A stretch of DNA of 64,000 bases from Halomonas sp. KAO (GTDB taxonomy: Bacteria > Pseudomonadota > Gammaproteobacteria > Pseudomonadales > Halomonadaceae), in assembly GCF_015595025.1 (NCBI RefSeq), contig NZ_JADNRL010000010.1:92348-156347 (forward strand), in the 5' to 3' direction. A model generated the notes under the pieces. It was not told the DNA's origin, did no database searches, and was given only the letters and a program-made list of their open reading frames with translations. Below are positions 26,032-34,738 of this stretch, piece by piece. A program made the position numbers and the translations under genes. How positions within the stretch are numbered: the first letter of the stretch is position 1; each line of letters starts with the position of its first letter.

Positions 26032-27273
26032 CTACCGCGCCCACGACAGCAGCGGTGCGGTGCGGGCCTGCATATCGAGCCGGGCGCCGAGACGTACCAG
26101 GTTCCAGTAGTGGCCGTTCAACGTGCGTGACAGCAAAAGGGTGTCGGCGGGCGGCTGAAGGCGATCCATGGCCGCCCACACCTTGGGTGAGAGCTCACGC
26201 AGGCGACGATGCACGCGCACATCGCCAAAGTCCTGCTCGCCGGGGGCGAAGAGCGCCGAGACGGCCTCCGCCGCCTCTCGGTAAAGCGACAGCGGCGCGC
26301 CCTGCCCCTGACGGCCACCCAGCTCGAGCAGGGCACTATCCATGGCCATGACATCCCCGTGCAGGGTGGCGTCGAGCAGATGCATCATCGCCTTGAGCCG
26401 CTCGTCAGGCACCGGGATCACCGCCCCCAGGTCGTAGATCACCAGCCGAGCCTGGTCATCGGCGGCGAAATTGCCGGCATGGGGGTCGGCATGCAGCTCG
26501 CCATGTGTGAAGAGCTCCTCGGTGAGCCAGTCGGCCAGGGTGGCGGCGATGCGCTGACGCGTGGCGTCATCCGCCGTCTCCAGGTCACGCAGCGGGGTGC
26601 CCGGCACATGGCGCATGGCCAGCACGCGCTCACCGGAGTAGGCCGGCAGAGGCTCGGGAATCACCATGCCCGGCCAGTCGACATAGCGCTGTCGATAGCG
26701 CGCCAGTGCCTCGGCCTCGGCGCAGTAGTCAAGCTCTCCGCGCAGGCTCGCCGCCAGTTCCTCGAACAGCGCATCGAGTCGCGCCTGAGGCACCTTGAAC
26801 CACCGCCCGAGACGCATCAGGCGGCGGACCTGAGCGAGGTCTCCCTCCAGCACCTCGGCCAGCCCCGGGTACTGCACCTTGAGCACCAGCGTCTCCCCCT
26901 CATGCGTCACGGCGCGATGCACCTGGCCCATGGAGGCGCTGGCGAAGGGACGTGTCTCGACCTCGCGAAACACCCTGTCGATATCGCCATAGTGATCATC
27001 CAGGGTGTGGCGGATCGACTCCCAGGGCATCGGTTCGGCCTGGCGCTGCAACCTGGCCAACTCCTCGGCAAGGTCCGCAGGCAGCAGGTCGTCCCACTGG
27101 GACATGATCTGGGCCAGTTTCATGGCCGGCCCCTTGAGTTCGGAGAGTCCCTCGAACAGCGCCTCGCCCAGGGCCCGCCAGTCCGCCTGCCCGCCCAGGC
27201 GAGTTCGCAACAGCGCGCCACCGGTGCGCGCTCCCAGCCCCATCAACCGGCGTGTTCTGCCTCGCTCGCGCAT
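26032..27273 (-). CDS. ABC1/UbiB-family atypical kinase
   Basis: A 413-residue member of the ABC1 (ADCK/UbiB) atypical kinase family. Signature elements: the KxGQ-like LKGPAMKLAQIMSQWDDLLP near residue 48, the Ala-rich loop FASASMGQVHRAV replacing the glycine loop, the VAIK-like LVLKVQYPGL, catalytic HGELHADPHAGNF and metal-binding VIYDLGAVI. It lacks the C-terminal membrane helices of E. coli UbiB and has the size of soluble family members, so a role in ubiquinone biosynthesis is possible but not shown. The ATG at 27273 follows GTGGAG. Next to topB, divergent. Confidence 0.85.
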   Translation of the reverse strand: MRERGRTRRLMGLGARTGGALLRTRLGGQADWRALGEALFEGLSELKGPAMKLAQIMSQWDDLLPADLAEELARLQRQAEPMPWESIRHTLDDHYGDIDRVFREVETRPFASASMGQVHRAVTHEGETLVLKVQYPGLAEVLEGDLAQVRRLMRLGRWFKVPQARLDALFEELAASLRGELDYCAEAEALARYRQRYVDWPGMVIPEPLPAYSGERVLAMRHVPGTPLRDLETADDATRQRIAATLADWLTEELFTHGELHADPHAGNFAADDQARLVIYDLGAVIPVPDERLKAMMHLLDATLHGDVMAMDSALLELGGRQGQGAPLSLYREAAEAVSALFAPGEQDFGDVRVHRRLRELSPKVWAAMDRLQPPADTLLLSRTLNGHYWNLVRLGARLDMQARTAPLLSWAR

Positions 27274-27392
27274 CGCCCGGACTCCACAAGAATAATGATA
27301 CAACAACTGTACACCATAATCGCAATGCAACACCTAGCCAAGCGTCGGCAACACTGGAAGAATCCTCAACTCTCACCGCAAGCGAGGCCGCC

Positions 27393-29324
27393 ATGCGCCT
27401 GATCATCGCCGAGAAGCCCAGCCTGGCCCGGGCCATCGCCGACGCCCTGCCCGGCTCCCCCCGCAAGCAGGAGGGAGCGATCGTCGTGGGCGACTCCACC
27501 GTGACCTGGTGCCTCGGCCACCTGCTGGAGCAGGCGCCTCCCGACGCCTATGACCCGGCCCTCAAACAGTGGCGGCTGGACACCCTGCCGATCCTGCCCA
27601 AGCACTGGAAGCTCACCCCTCGCCCCAAGGCTCGCGGCCAGCTGGCGGCGATTCGCAGGCTGCTCAAGACCGCCAACGAGGTGGTGCATGCCGGTGACCC
27701 CGACCGCGAAGGCCAGCTGCTGGTTCAGGAGGTGATCGAATACCTCGGCTGGAAGGGCAGGGTCTCACGACTGCTGATCAGCGATCTCAACCGCCCCGCC
27801 GTTCAGCGGGCCCTGTCGCGACTGGAGGACAACCGGCGCTACCAGCCACTCTACCGGGCCGCCGAATCACGCTCCCGCGCCGACTGGCTGTATGGCATCA
27901 ACCTGACCCGGGCCTGGACGCTGACGGGCCGTCAGGCCGGTCATGACGGTGTACTCTCGGTGGGCCGCGTACAGACCCCGGTGCTTGGCCTGGTGGTGCG
28001 CCGGGACGCCGAGATCCGTGGTTTCACGCCCAGGCCCTTCTTCGTATTGTGGGCCGATCTTGCGGTGCCCCGGGGCGAGCTGCGCGCCTGGTGGGTACCC
28101 GGTGAACACCATCCGCTCGACGACCAGGGACGCCTGCTGGCCCGGGAGCCCGCGGCCAGCCTCGCCGAACGCCTGCCCGGGGCCGAGGGCCGACTGGTGG
28201 CACTGGAGACCCAGCAGAAGCGCCAGCCCGCCCCCCTGCCCTACTCGCTCTCGGCGCTGCAGGTCGATGCCGCCAGGCGCCATGGCATCTCCGCCAAGAT
28301 CGTGCTGGACACCTGCCAGTCGCTCTATGAGCGCTACCGGCTGATCACCTACCCGCGCTCCGACTGTCGCTATCTGCCCGAGGAGCATTTCGCCGCCGCC
28401 CGAGGCACCCTGGCAGGCGCCTGCCGTGAAGATGACACCCTGCGCGGCTGGTTGGCCGGGGCCGATTTCACGCGCCGATCGCGAGCATGGAGTGACGGCA
28501 AGGTGGGCGCACACCACGCCCTGGCGCCCACCGGACGACCGGCGGACATGGCACGCCTCACGGCCACCGAGGCGAACGTCTTCCGGCTGATCGCCCGCAA
28601 CGTGATCGCCCAGTTCTATCCGCCGCTCTCCACCCGCGACGTGAAGGCGGAGTTCTCGATCCTCGGGGAAACGTTCCGTGCCCGGGGTCAGGAGATCCTC
28701 GACCCCGGCTGGAAGCCGCTGTTCACCACCCGCGACGAGGCACCGCCACTGCCGCCGCTCAGCGAGGGTGAGGAGTGTCGCGTCCAGAGCGGCGGCGTGG
28801 AAGATCGTGAGACCCGTCCGCCGGAGCCGTTCAATGACGCCAGCCTGATCAAGGCGATGATGAACATCGGCCGCTATGTCGACGACCCCGCCGTGAGACG
28901 CACCCTGCGTGAACACGATGGCCTGGGCACCGAGGCGACCCGCGCCGGCATCCTCGAGACGCTGGTTGCGCGCGGGTATCTGGTCCGTGAGGGCAAGGCC
29001 CTGCGTGCCACCCGCCTGGGCAGCGCACTGATCGCCTCACTGCCCGAAGCGGTCAGCCGCCCAGAACGCACCGCGCAATGGGAACAGCGCCTGGGAGCCA
29101 TCGCCGAAGAGGACGCCGCCCCCGCGCCCTTCCTCGAGTCACTGGTCGCCGACCTGCGCACCCTGCTCGGCGCCGCCGATGCCGGACGCCTGCGTCAGGC
29201 ACTCCACAGCGCCGAGGGCGCCGAGGCCAAGGCGTCCCGTCGCACCAGCGGCCGCCGCAGCACCGGACGCTCGGCCAGGAGCGGCAAGCGTCGCACTCCC
29301 CAACGTCGCAAGGAGGGCCGCTGA
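27393..29324 (+). CDS. topB: DNA topoisomerase III
   Basis: A 643-residue type IA topoisomerase (E. coli TopB 653). The Toprim domain starts MRLIIAEKPSLARAIADAL, with ADPDREGQ-like HAGDPDREGQLLVQEV. The catalytic Tyr is in RLITYPRSDCRYLPEEH near residue 320. The late DNA-gate motif DGLGTEATRAGILETL is present. A strongly basic C-terminal tail (Lys/Arg/Ser rich, about 30 residues) should bind DNA. It acts in decatenation and recombination-intermediate processing. The ATG was chosen because it begins the conserved Toprim strand; an in-frame upstream frame overlaps the divergent kinase gene. The stop overlaps the next start (TGATG). Confidence 0.95.
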   Translation: MRLIIAEKPSLARAIADALPGSPRKQEGAIVVGDSTVTWCLGHLLEQAPPDAYDPALKQWRLDTLPILPKHWKLTPRPKARGQLAAIRRLLKTANEVVHAGDPDREGQLLVQEVIEYLGWKGRVSRLLISDLNRPAVQRALSRLEDNRRYQPLYRAAESRSRADWLYGINLTRAWTLTGRQAGHDGVLSVGRVQTPVLGLVVRRDAEIRGFTPRPFFVLWADLAVPRGELRAWWVPGEHHPLDDQGRLLAREPAASLAERLPGAEGRLVALETQQKRQPAPLPYSLSALQVDAARRHGISAKIVLDTCQSLYERYRLITYPRSDCRYLPEEHFAAARGTLAGACREDDTLRGWLAGADFTRRSRAWSDGKVGAHHALAPTGRPADMARLTATEANVFRLIARNVIAQFYPPLSTRDVKAEFSILGETFRARGQEILDPGWKPLFTTRDEAPPLPPLSEGEECRVQSGGVEDRETRPPEPFNDASLIKAMMNIGRYVDDPAVRRTLREHDGLGTEATRAGILETLVARGYLVREGKALRATRLGSALIASLPEAVSRPERTAQWEQRLGAIAEEDAAPAPFLESLVADLRTLLGAADAGRLRQALHSAEGAEAKASRRTSGRRSTGRSARSGKRRTPQRRKEGR

Positions 29325-30241
29325 TGGCGCTTCAAACACACTGGATCGTGGGACCAGGTGCCATCGGCCGCCTGCTCGCCCTGCGTCTGGCCCAACATGG
29401 CCAGCGGATAACACTGCTCGGCCGCCGTCCCCTTCCCGACCGTCAAACACTGGTCACTCCCCAGGGTGATGTCCTAAGCCTGGAGGTGATCACACGGACT
29501 CGCCCCCCCGGCGGCTCTCCCGACCTCCTCCACCTGACCACCAAGGCCTACGCCGCCGAGGCGGCCTATCTTGAGCTCGCTTCCCGACTTCCCGCCGACC
29601 TCCCGCTGGTGCTGTGGCAGAACGGCTACCACACCCAGCCACGACTCGCGACACGTCACCCAGGCCCGGTGCTGTGCGCCACCACCACCGAAGGGGCCTA
29701 TGTTGCCGCGGATGATCGCGTCGTCCACGCCGGCCGGGGTAACACCCTGATCGGCTCCCTGAAGGGTGGCCATGGCGATCTGGCGAGAACAGTGGCCAGC
29801 CTGCTGAGTGCAAGCGGCCTGCCGACCCGGGCGGTGCCGGACATTCGGCGACGCCTATGGCACAAGCTGGCCATCAACGCCGCCATCAACCCCCTGGTTG
29901 CCCACCACAGGATTCGCAATGGCGAACTTCGCGATACGCCGTTTCGTGACGAGGTGGAGGCGGTGATCGGTGAAGTGGCGAGGGTAATGCAGGCCGAGGG
30001 CATCGCACCGCCTGAAGGCAGCGGGCTCGATGGCTGGCGCACCCTGGTCTGGAGAGTGGTGGAGGCCACCGCCAACAATCGCGCCTCGATGCTCCAGGAC
30101 GTGCTGGCGGGGCGTCCCACGGAGCATGTCGCGATACTCGGCCCGCTCTGCGAGGCCGCCAGGCGCCACGACCTGGCGACACCCAGACTGGATTCATTGC
30201 TGAAGACCCTGGCTAAAGCCCAAGGGACAGTCCCCGGCTGA
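29324..30241 (+). CDS. Ketopantoate reductase family protein (PanE/ApbA-like)
   Basis: A 305-residue member of the 2-dehydropantoate 2-reductase family. N-terminal Rossmann motif GPGAIGRLLALRLAQHG, the LTTKAY segment, the conserved WQNG (VLWQNGYHTQPRL), and C-terminal helices with LWHKLAINAAINPLVAHHRIRNGEL (catalytic Lys near residue 177 and Asn) and ASMLQDVLAGRPTE. If it is true PanE it makes pantoate for coenzyme A; paralogues with other substrates exist. The start overlaps the topB stop by one base (TGATG) with AAGGAGG upstream, so it is translationally coupled to topB. Confidence 0.85.
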   Translation: MALQTHWIVGPGAIGRLLALRLAQHGQRITLLGRRPLPDRQTLVTPQGDVLSLEVITRTRPPGGSPDLLHLTTKAYAAEAAYLELASRLPADLPLVLWQNGYHTQPRLATRHPGPVLCATTTEGAYVAADDRVVHAGRGNTLIGSLKGGHGDLARTVASLLSASGLPTRAVPDIRRRLWHKLAINAAINPLVAHHRIRNGELRDTPFRDEVEAVIGEVARVMQAEGIAPPEGSGLDGWRTLVWRVVEATANNRASMLQDVLAGRPTEHVAILGPLCEAARRHDLATPRLDSLLKTLAKAQGTVPG

Positions 30242-30425
30242 GCAATCAGGCCAGTCTTTATGCATTACGCCAGCAGCATCGACACTGCCCGAGAGTGCCC
30301 CTGCTATCGCCGGGCCAAATGCCTGGCGAACCGGGGGTGGGCTTGCTAGCCTGTAAGGATATCATCGCTACTCGCCCTGGGGCCTGGTCCGAATGAATCA
30401 GGCCTAAGAGCTAGGACACGGACCC

Positions 30426-31049
30426 ATGTCATCCCGTCATACCATTGCCGCGTTACTGGCTGGTCTTGCCCTAGGCACGTCGCTTGCCGCTGTCGGCGCC
30501 GAAAAAGGCTCCCTCGCCGAAGAGGTCGTCAGGCAAGTCGATCCGCATAATCCCGCCTACAGCCCCGCCTACGCCAGCCAGCCCGACAATCTCATGCGAC
30601 TCGAGAACGGTGTTGTCATCGACGGCCAGGACATCGAGAGCCCCGACGGCTATACCTCCGGCTTTCGATTGATCGCCGGCTTCAGCCCGTTTCGGCTCCC
30701 CAAGCTGGACCTCGGTGCCGAGTTCAGCTACCACCAGCGCGACGAGATGCCCACCCGTCTCGATAACCAGCAGCTGCTGGTCAATACCGTCAGCCTCGGC
30801 GGCAGCCTGGTGGCGGGCGTACGCCTGGGAGATTTCGGGCTCTATGCCAAGTCAGGCCTGGTCGGCTGGGAGGGCGATGCCGTGATTCCGCGCGGCGAGG
30901 GCGAGGAGACCGGCACCACCAGGGTTCGGGGTTTCGGCGCCCGCCTGCAGCTCCCGGGCTTTACCAGCCGCCTCGAGCTCGAGGAGTACGATGCGCCCGA
31001 TATGGCGCATCTCAATCTGCTGACCGCCTCGCTCCATATTCCCTTCTAA
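30426..31049 (+). CDS. Exported protein, probable small outer-membrane beta-barrel
   Basis: A 207-residue protein with a signal peptide (residues 1-25; IAALLAGLALGTSLAAVGA). The mature part has alternating amphipathic strands: TSGFRLIAGFSPF, KLDLGAEFSYH, LVNTVSLGGSLVAGVRLGDFGLYAKSGLVGW, TRVRGFGARLQLPGF, SRLELEEYD, and ends LNLLTASLHIPF with a terminal Phe typical of outer-membrane barrels. Family not recognised beyond this. It stands alone between panE-like and ppc; the 184 bases upstream presumably hold its promoter but no convincing pair was found. Confidence 0.7.
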   Translation: MSSRHTIAALLAGLALGTSLAAVGAEKGSLAEEVVRQVDPHNPAYSPAYASQPDNLMRLENGVVIDGQDIESPDGYTSGFRLIAGFSPFRLPKLDLGAEFSYHQRDEMPTRLDNQQLLVNTVSLGGSLVAGVRLGDFGLYAKSGLVGWEGDAVIPRGEGEETGTTRVRGFGARLQLPGFTSRLELEEYDAPDMAHLNLLTASLHIPF

Positions 31050-31070
31050 AGAGCGCGGCTACACCGTTTC

Positions 31071-31125
31071 AAGGCGCAAGGCGCAAGGCAATATCATGGC
31101 TTCATCCCCAATGGCTTCATCCCCA
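31071..31125. repeat. Short tandem repeats after the barrel gene
   Basis: AAGGCGC occurs twice plus a partial copy at 31071-31089. A 15-base unit beginning ATGGCTTCAT is perfectly duplicated at 31096-31110 and 31111-31125. These lie between convergent genes and are probably simple slippage products. Confidence 0.6.
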
Positions 31126-31169
31126 GCAGTACAAGGGGAATCCTTGCACCTAGTACCTGGCCGCAGGCC

Positions 31170-33818
31170 CTATCCAGTATTACGCAGCCCCGCGGCGATA
31201 CCCGCCATGGTCACCATCAGCGCTCGCGACAGATCGGCGCTGATCGCCCCGTCGGCGTCGCGATTACGCTGCAAAAGCTCCGCCTGCAGCCCATGTAGCG
31301 GGTCGATATAGGGATTGCGCACGGCTATTGCCTGGTGGATCAACGGCGTCTTCTCCAGCAGTTCCTGCTGTTCCAGCATCTCCAGCAACACCTCATTGAG
31401 CCGCTCGAAACGCTGCCGCAGGCGCTGCCCCAGCGCCTTGAGAGTCGGCTCGTCGACCAGGCGATGCTCATAGTAGGCAGAGATGCCCACATCGGCCTTG
31501 GAAAGCAGCATTTCCAGCATGTCCAGGTAGGTGCCGAAGAAGGGCCAGCGGTCACGCATCTCCTGAAGCACCTCACGCCCCCCCTCCTCTTCGAGACGGG
31601 TGGCGAAGGCCTCGCCACTTCCCAGCCAGGCAGGCAGCATCAGGCGGACCTGGGTCCAGGCAAAGATCCAGGGAATCGCCCGCAGTGTCTCCACTCCACC
31701 ATCCTGGCGCCGCTTGGTAGGCCGCGAGCCCAACGGCAGGCGCCCGAGCGATCCCTCCGGTGTCACCGCACGGAAGTAGGGCACGAAATCGTCATCCTCT
31801 CGCACCACCCCCACATAGGCCCCATGGGCGATCTCGGCCAGGCGATCCATCTCATCGCGCCAGTGGGGTTCCGGGTCCGGTGGCGGCAGCAGCGTTGCCT
31901 CCAGCACCGCGCAGGCGTAGATCTCCATGGAACGCAGGGCGATCTCCGGCTGACCGAACTTGAAGCGGATCATCTCGCCCTGCTCGGTCACCCTGAGGCT
32001 GCCATTCACCGAACCAGGCGGTTGAGAGAGAATCGCCGCATGGGCCGGGCCACCACCGCGCCCCACGGTCCCACCGCGTCCATGGAACAGCGTCAGGTCC
32101 ACGGCGTGATGACGACACACCGTCACCAGGCTCTCCTGGGCACGGTACTGGGCCCAAGCGGCGGCCAGCTGACCGGCATCCTTGGCCGAATCCGAGTAGC
32201 CGATCATTACCTCCTGTCGGCCGCCGATCAGACGGCGATAGCCGGGCAGGGAGAGCAGGCGGTCGATCGCCTCGCCGGCATGATTGAGGTCGTTGAGGGT
32301 CTCGAACAGCGGCGCAATCGGCAGCTTGACCTCGCCCCCCACCTCCTTCATCAGCAGTGCCACGGTCAACACATCGGAGGGCTCTGCCGCCATGGAGATG
32401 ACATAGGTCCCGAGCGCTTCGGCCTGTTCGCTGGCGATGACCCGGAAGGTATCGATCACCTCACGCGACTCCGTCGAGCACTCCCAGCGCCGCGGTATCA
32501 GCGGTCGGCGCGACTCGAGCTCCTCGAGCAGGAAGGCCTGGCGCTGCTCTTCGCTCCAGTCACGATAGTGCCCCAGGCCCAGACCTGCGGTGAGCTCCTC
32601 CATCACCTGAGCGTGCCGGCTCGCCTCCTGGCGAATATCGAGCCGGGTCAGGGTGACACCGAACACCGCCACCCGCCGCAGGGTATCCAGCAGTGCACCG
32701 TTGGCGATGGTGTCGAGACCCACATCGCACAGCGAGCGGTAGCAGGCAAGCAGCGGTGAGTAGAGCTGGTCACGGCTCTCGATGATCGGTCCCCCGTCGT
32801 AGGGCTTGCCATCGAGGCTCGCCTTGGCCCAGTCACGGGTGGCCTCGACTCGCGCCAGCAGCTGGCGCAGCAGCTCGCGGTAGGGCTCCGGTGCGTCACC
32901 AACCTCGGCCTTGAGCGCGCTGTTGGCCTTCCACATGGAGAGCTCGGCCTTGAGCTGTTCCAGGTCGCGCAGGTAGAGATCCGCGGCCATCCAGCGCCCC
33001 AGCAGCAGCACCTCGCGGGTCACCCGGGAGGTCACGTTGGGATTGCCGTCGCGATCGCCCCCCATCCACGACGAGAAGCTGATCGGCGCGGCATCCAGAG
33101 GCAGCCGCTCGCCGGCGGTCTCCAGCAGCAGGTTGTCCAGGTCACGGTGAAAGTCGGGCACCGCCTGCCACAGCGAGTTTTCGATCACCGCGAAGCCCCA
33201 CTTCGCCTCATCCACCGGCGAGGGCCGCTCGTGGCGGATCTCGTCGGTATGCCAGGCCTGGCTGATCAGCTCCTCGAGACGCCCCTTGGCCCGGGCGCCG
33301 CGCTCGGGATAGTCCCCCGATGATTCGATGGCGGTCAGGCAGTCGTCGATGGCGTCGTACTTCTGGATCAGGGTGCGCCGAATGACCTCGGTGGGGTGGG
33401 CGGTCAATACCAGTTCGACACGCATGCCGGCCAGGCTCTCGACCAGCTTGCGTGGTGAGTGGCCGGCATGGCGCGCCCGCTCCACCAGCTCGGAGAGCAC
33501 CGGTTGCGTTCCCGGCCGGTAATCCTCGACGCGACGAAAGCGGGCCCGATAGTGCTGTTCGGCGATATTGGCCAGGTTGAGAAACTGGTTGAAGGCGCGG
33601 GTCACCGGCAGCAGGTCGCGGTCTGGCAAGCGACGCAGGTACTCGATCAGCTCACGCTGAGCCTGCTCGTCGCCCTGACGACCTCGCTTGGCGAAATCGC
33701 GGATGGCCTCGATCTTGTCGACGAAGTCGCCCCCCAGGTCATCGGCAATGGTACGCCCCAGGCTGTCGCCAAGGATACGCACGTTGTCACGCAGGGATTC
33801 ATGAAGATCATGGCTCAT
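31170..33818 (-). CDS. ppc: Phosphoenolpyruvate carboxylase
   Basis: An 882-residue enzyme (E. coli Ppc 883) that makes oxaloacetate from PEP and bicarbonate to replenish the TCA cycle. Catalytic motifs: VLTAHPTEVIRRTL with the essential His, the QEVMIGYSDSAKDAG segment, the glycine-rich FHGRGGTVGRGGGPAHAAI, and the conserved C-terminus RNTG. The ATG at 33818 overlaps the mazG stop as ATGA. Cytosolic tetramer. It sits last in the relA-mazG-ppc stretch. Confidence 0.97.
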   Translation of the reverse strand: MSHDLHESLRDNVRILGDSLGRTIADDLGGDFVDKIEAIRDFAKRGRQGDEQAQRELIEYLRRLPDRDLLPVTRAFNQFLNLANIAEQHYRARFRRVEDYRPGTQPVLSELVERARHAGHSPRKLVESLAGMRVELVLTAHPTEVIRRTLIQKYDAIDDCLTAIESSGDYPERGARAKGRLEELISQAWHTDEIRHERPSPVDEAKWGFAVIENSLWQAVPDFHRDLDNLLLETAGERLPLDAAPISFSSWMGGDRDGNPNVTSRVTREVLLLGRWMAADLYLRDLEQLKAELSMWKANSALKAEVGDAPEPYRELLRQLLARVEATRDWAKASLDGKPYDGGPIIESRDQLYSPLLACYRSLCDVGLDTIANGALLDTLRRVAVFGVTLTRLDIRQEASRHAQVMEELTAGLGLGHYRDWSEEQRQAFLLEELESRRPLIPRRWECSTESREVIDTFRVIASEQAEALGTYVISMAAEPSDVLTVALLMKEVGGEVKLPIAPLFETLNDLNHAGEAIDRLLSLPGYRRLIGGRQEVMIGYSDSAKDAGQLAAAWAQYRAQESLVTVCRHHAVDLTLFHGRGGTVGRGGGPAHAAILSQPPGSVNGSLRVTEQGEMIRFKFGQPEIALRSMEIYACAVLEATLLPPPDPEPHWRDEMDRLAEIAHGAYVGVVREDDDFVPYFRAVTPEGSLGRLPLGSRPTKRRQDGGVETLRAIPWIFAWTQVRLMLPAWLGSGEAFATRLEEEGGREVLQEMRDRWPFFGTYLDMLEMLLSKADVGISAYYEHRLVDEPTLKALGQRLRQRFERLNEVLLEMLEQQELLEKTPLIHQAIAVRNPYIDPLHGLQAELLQRNRDADGAISADLSRALMVTMAGIAAGLRNTG

Positions 33819-34738
33819 GACAGGGGGTCTCCGGAAGATATGGCAGTATCGTTGCATTCGTTGCGCTTGGCGGCCTGCCAGTGGCGTTCCATGGTCGCGA
33901 GGTCGGCATCGGCGGGGCTACTGCCCGTCGCCGCCAGGGCCGCTTCCACGTGACGAAAGCGGCGCTCGAACTTGTTGTTGGTGGCTCGCAGGCACTGCTC
34001 GGGGTCGGCCTTGAGGGTCCGGGCGAGATTGGTCACCGCGAACAGCAGGTCACCCACCTCCTCGATGGCATGCTCTCGACTCCCCTCGGTCAGCGCCTCC
34101 TCGACCTCGTCGAGCTCTTCGCGAATCTTGGCGATCACCCCGCGGGAGTCGGGCCAGTCGAACCCCACCCGGGCGGCACGCTTCGAGAGCTTGGCGGCTC
34201 GCGACAGCGCCGGCAGTGTGCGCGGCACATCATCCAGAACCGAGGGCGCAACGGCGTCGCTCCCCGAGGCATCGGGGGTCTCGTGGGTCTCACGCATCCG
34301 CTGCGCTCGCTCCTCGGCCTTTAGGGCCTCCCAGCGGCGATTGATGCCTTCGAGCTCGGGGAGCTGGCGAGCTTCGCTATCCGCGGCATCAACGTCGGGT
34401 GGGCGCCGCGAGGCCAGGCTGCCATCGGGGAAGACATGGGGGTGGCGACGCAGCATCTTGGTGGTCAGGGTATCCACGACCGTGTGGAAGTCGAAACGCC
34501 CCTCCTCACTCGCGAACTGGGCGTAGTAGACCACCTGAAAGAGCAGGTCACCCAGCTCACCGGGCAGCTCCTCCCAGGCGCGGCGCTCGATGGCGTCGGC
34601 GACCTCATAGGCCTCCTCCAGGGTGTGGGGCACGATGGTGTCCCAATCCTGCCTGAGGTCCCATGGACACCCCTGGTCGGGGTCACGCAGCACCGCCATC
34701 AGGGTCAGCAGATCATCCAGACCATGGCGCTGGCTCAT
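33815..34738 (-). CDS. mazG: Nucleoside triphosphate pyrophosphohydrolase MazG
   Basis: A 307-residue all-alpha NTP pyrophosphohydrolase, longer than the E. coli protein (263). Two MazG domains: the first carries LMAVLRDPDQGCPWDLRQDWDTIVPHTLEEAYEVADAIE (EExxE metal site), the second VGFDWPDSRGVIAKIREELDEVEEAL and EEVGDLLFAVTNLAR. The extra length lies in an insert between the domains (about residues 125-185, rich in Glu/Arg/Asp). It removes non-canonical NTPs and can lower ppGpp. It overlaps relA and ppc by four bases on either side, so the three are tightly coupled. Confidence 0.95.
   Translation of the reverse strand: MSQRHGLDDLLTLMAVLRDPDQGCPWDLRQDWDTIVPHTLEEAYEVADAIERRAWEELPGELGDLLFQVVYYAQFASEEGRFDFHTVVDTLTTKMLRRHPHVFPDGSLASRRPPDVDAADSEARQLPELEGINRRWEALKAEERAQRMRETHETPDASGSDAVAPSVLDDVPRTLPALSRAAKLSKRAARVGFDWPDSRGVIAKIREELDEVEEALTEGSREHAIEEVGDLLFAVTNLARTLKADPEQCLRATNNKFERRFRHVEAALAATGSSPADADLATMERHWQAAKRNECNDTAISSGDPLS

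Noticed and set aside
31335..32759. Long plus-strand frame opposite ppc
   Set aside because: Antisense shadow; no ribosome-binding site or recognisable domain.
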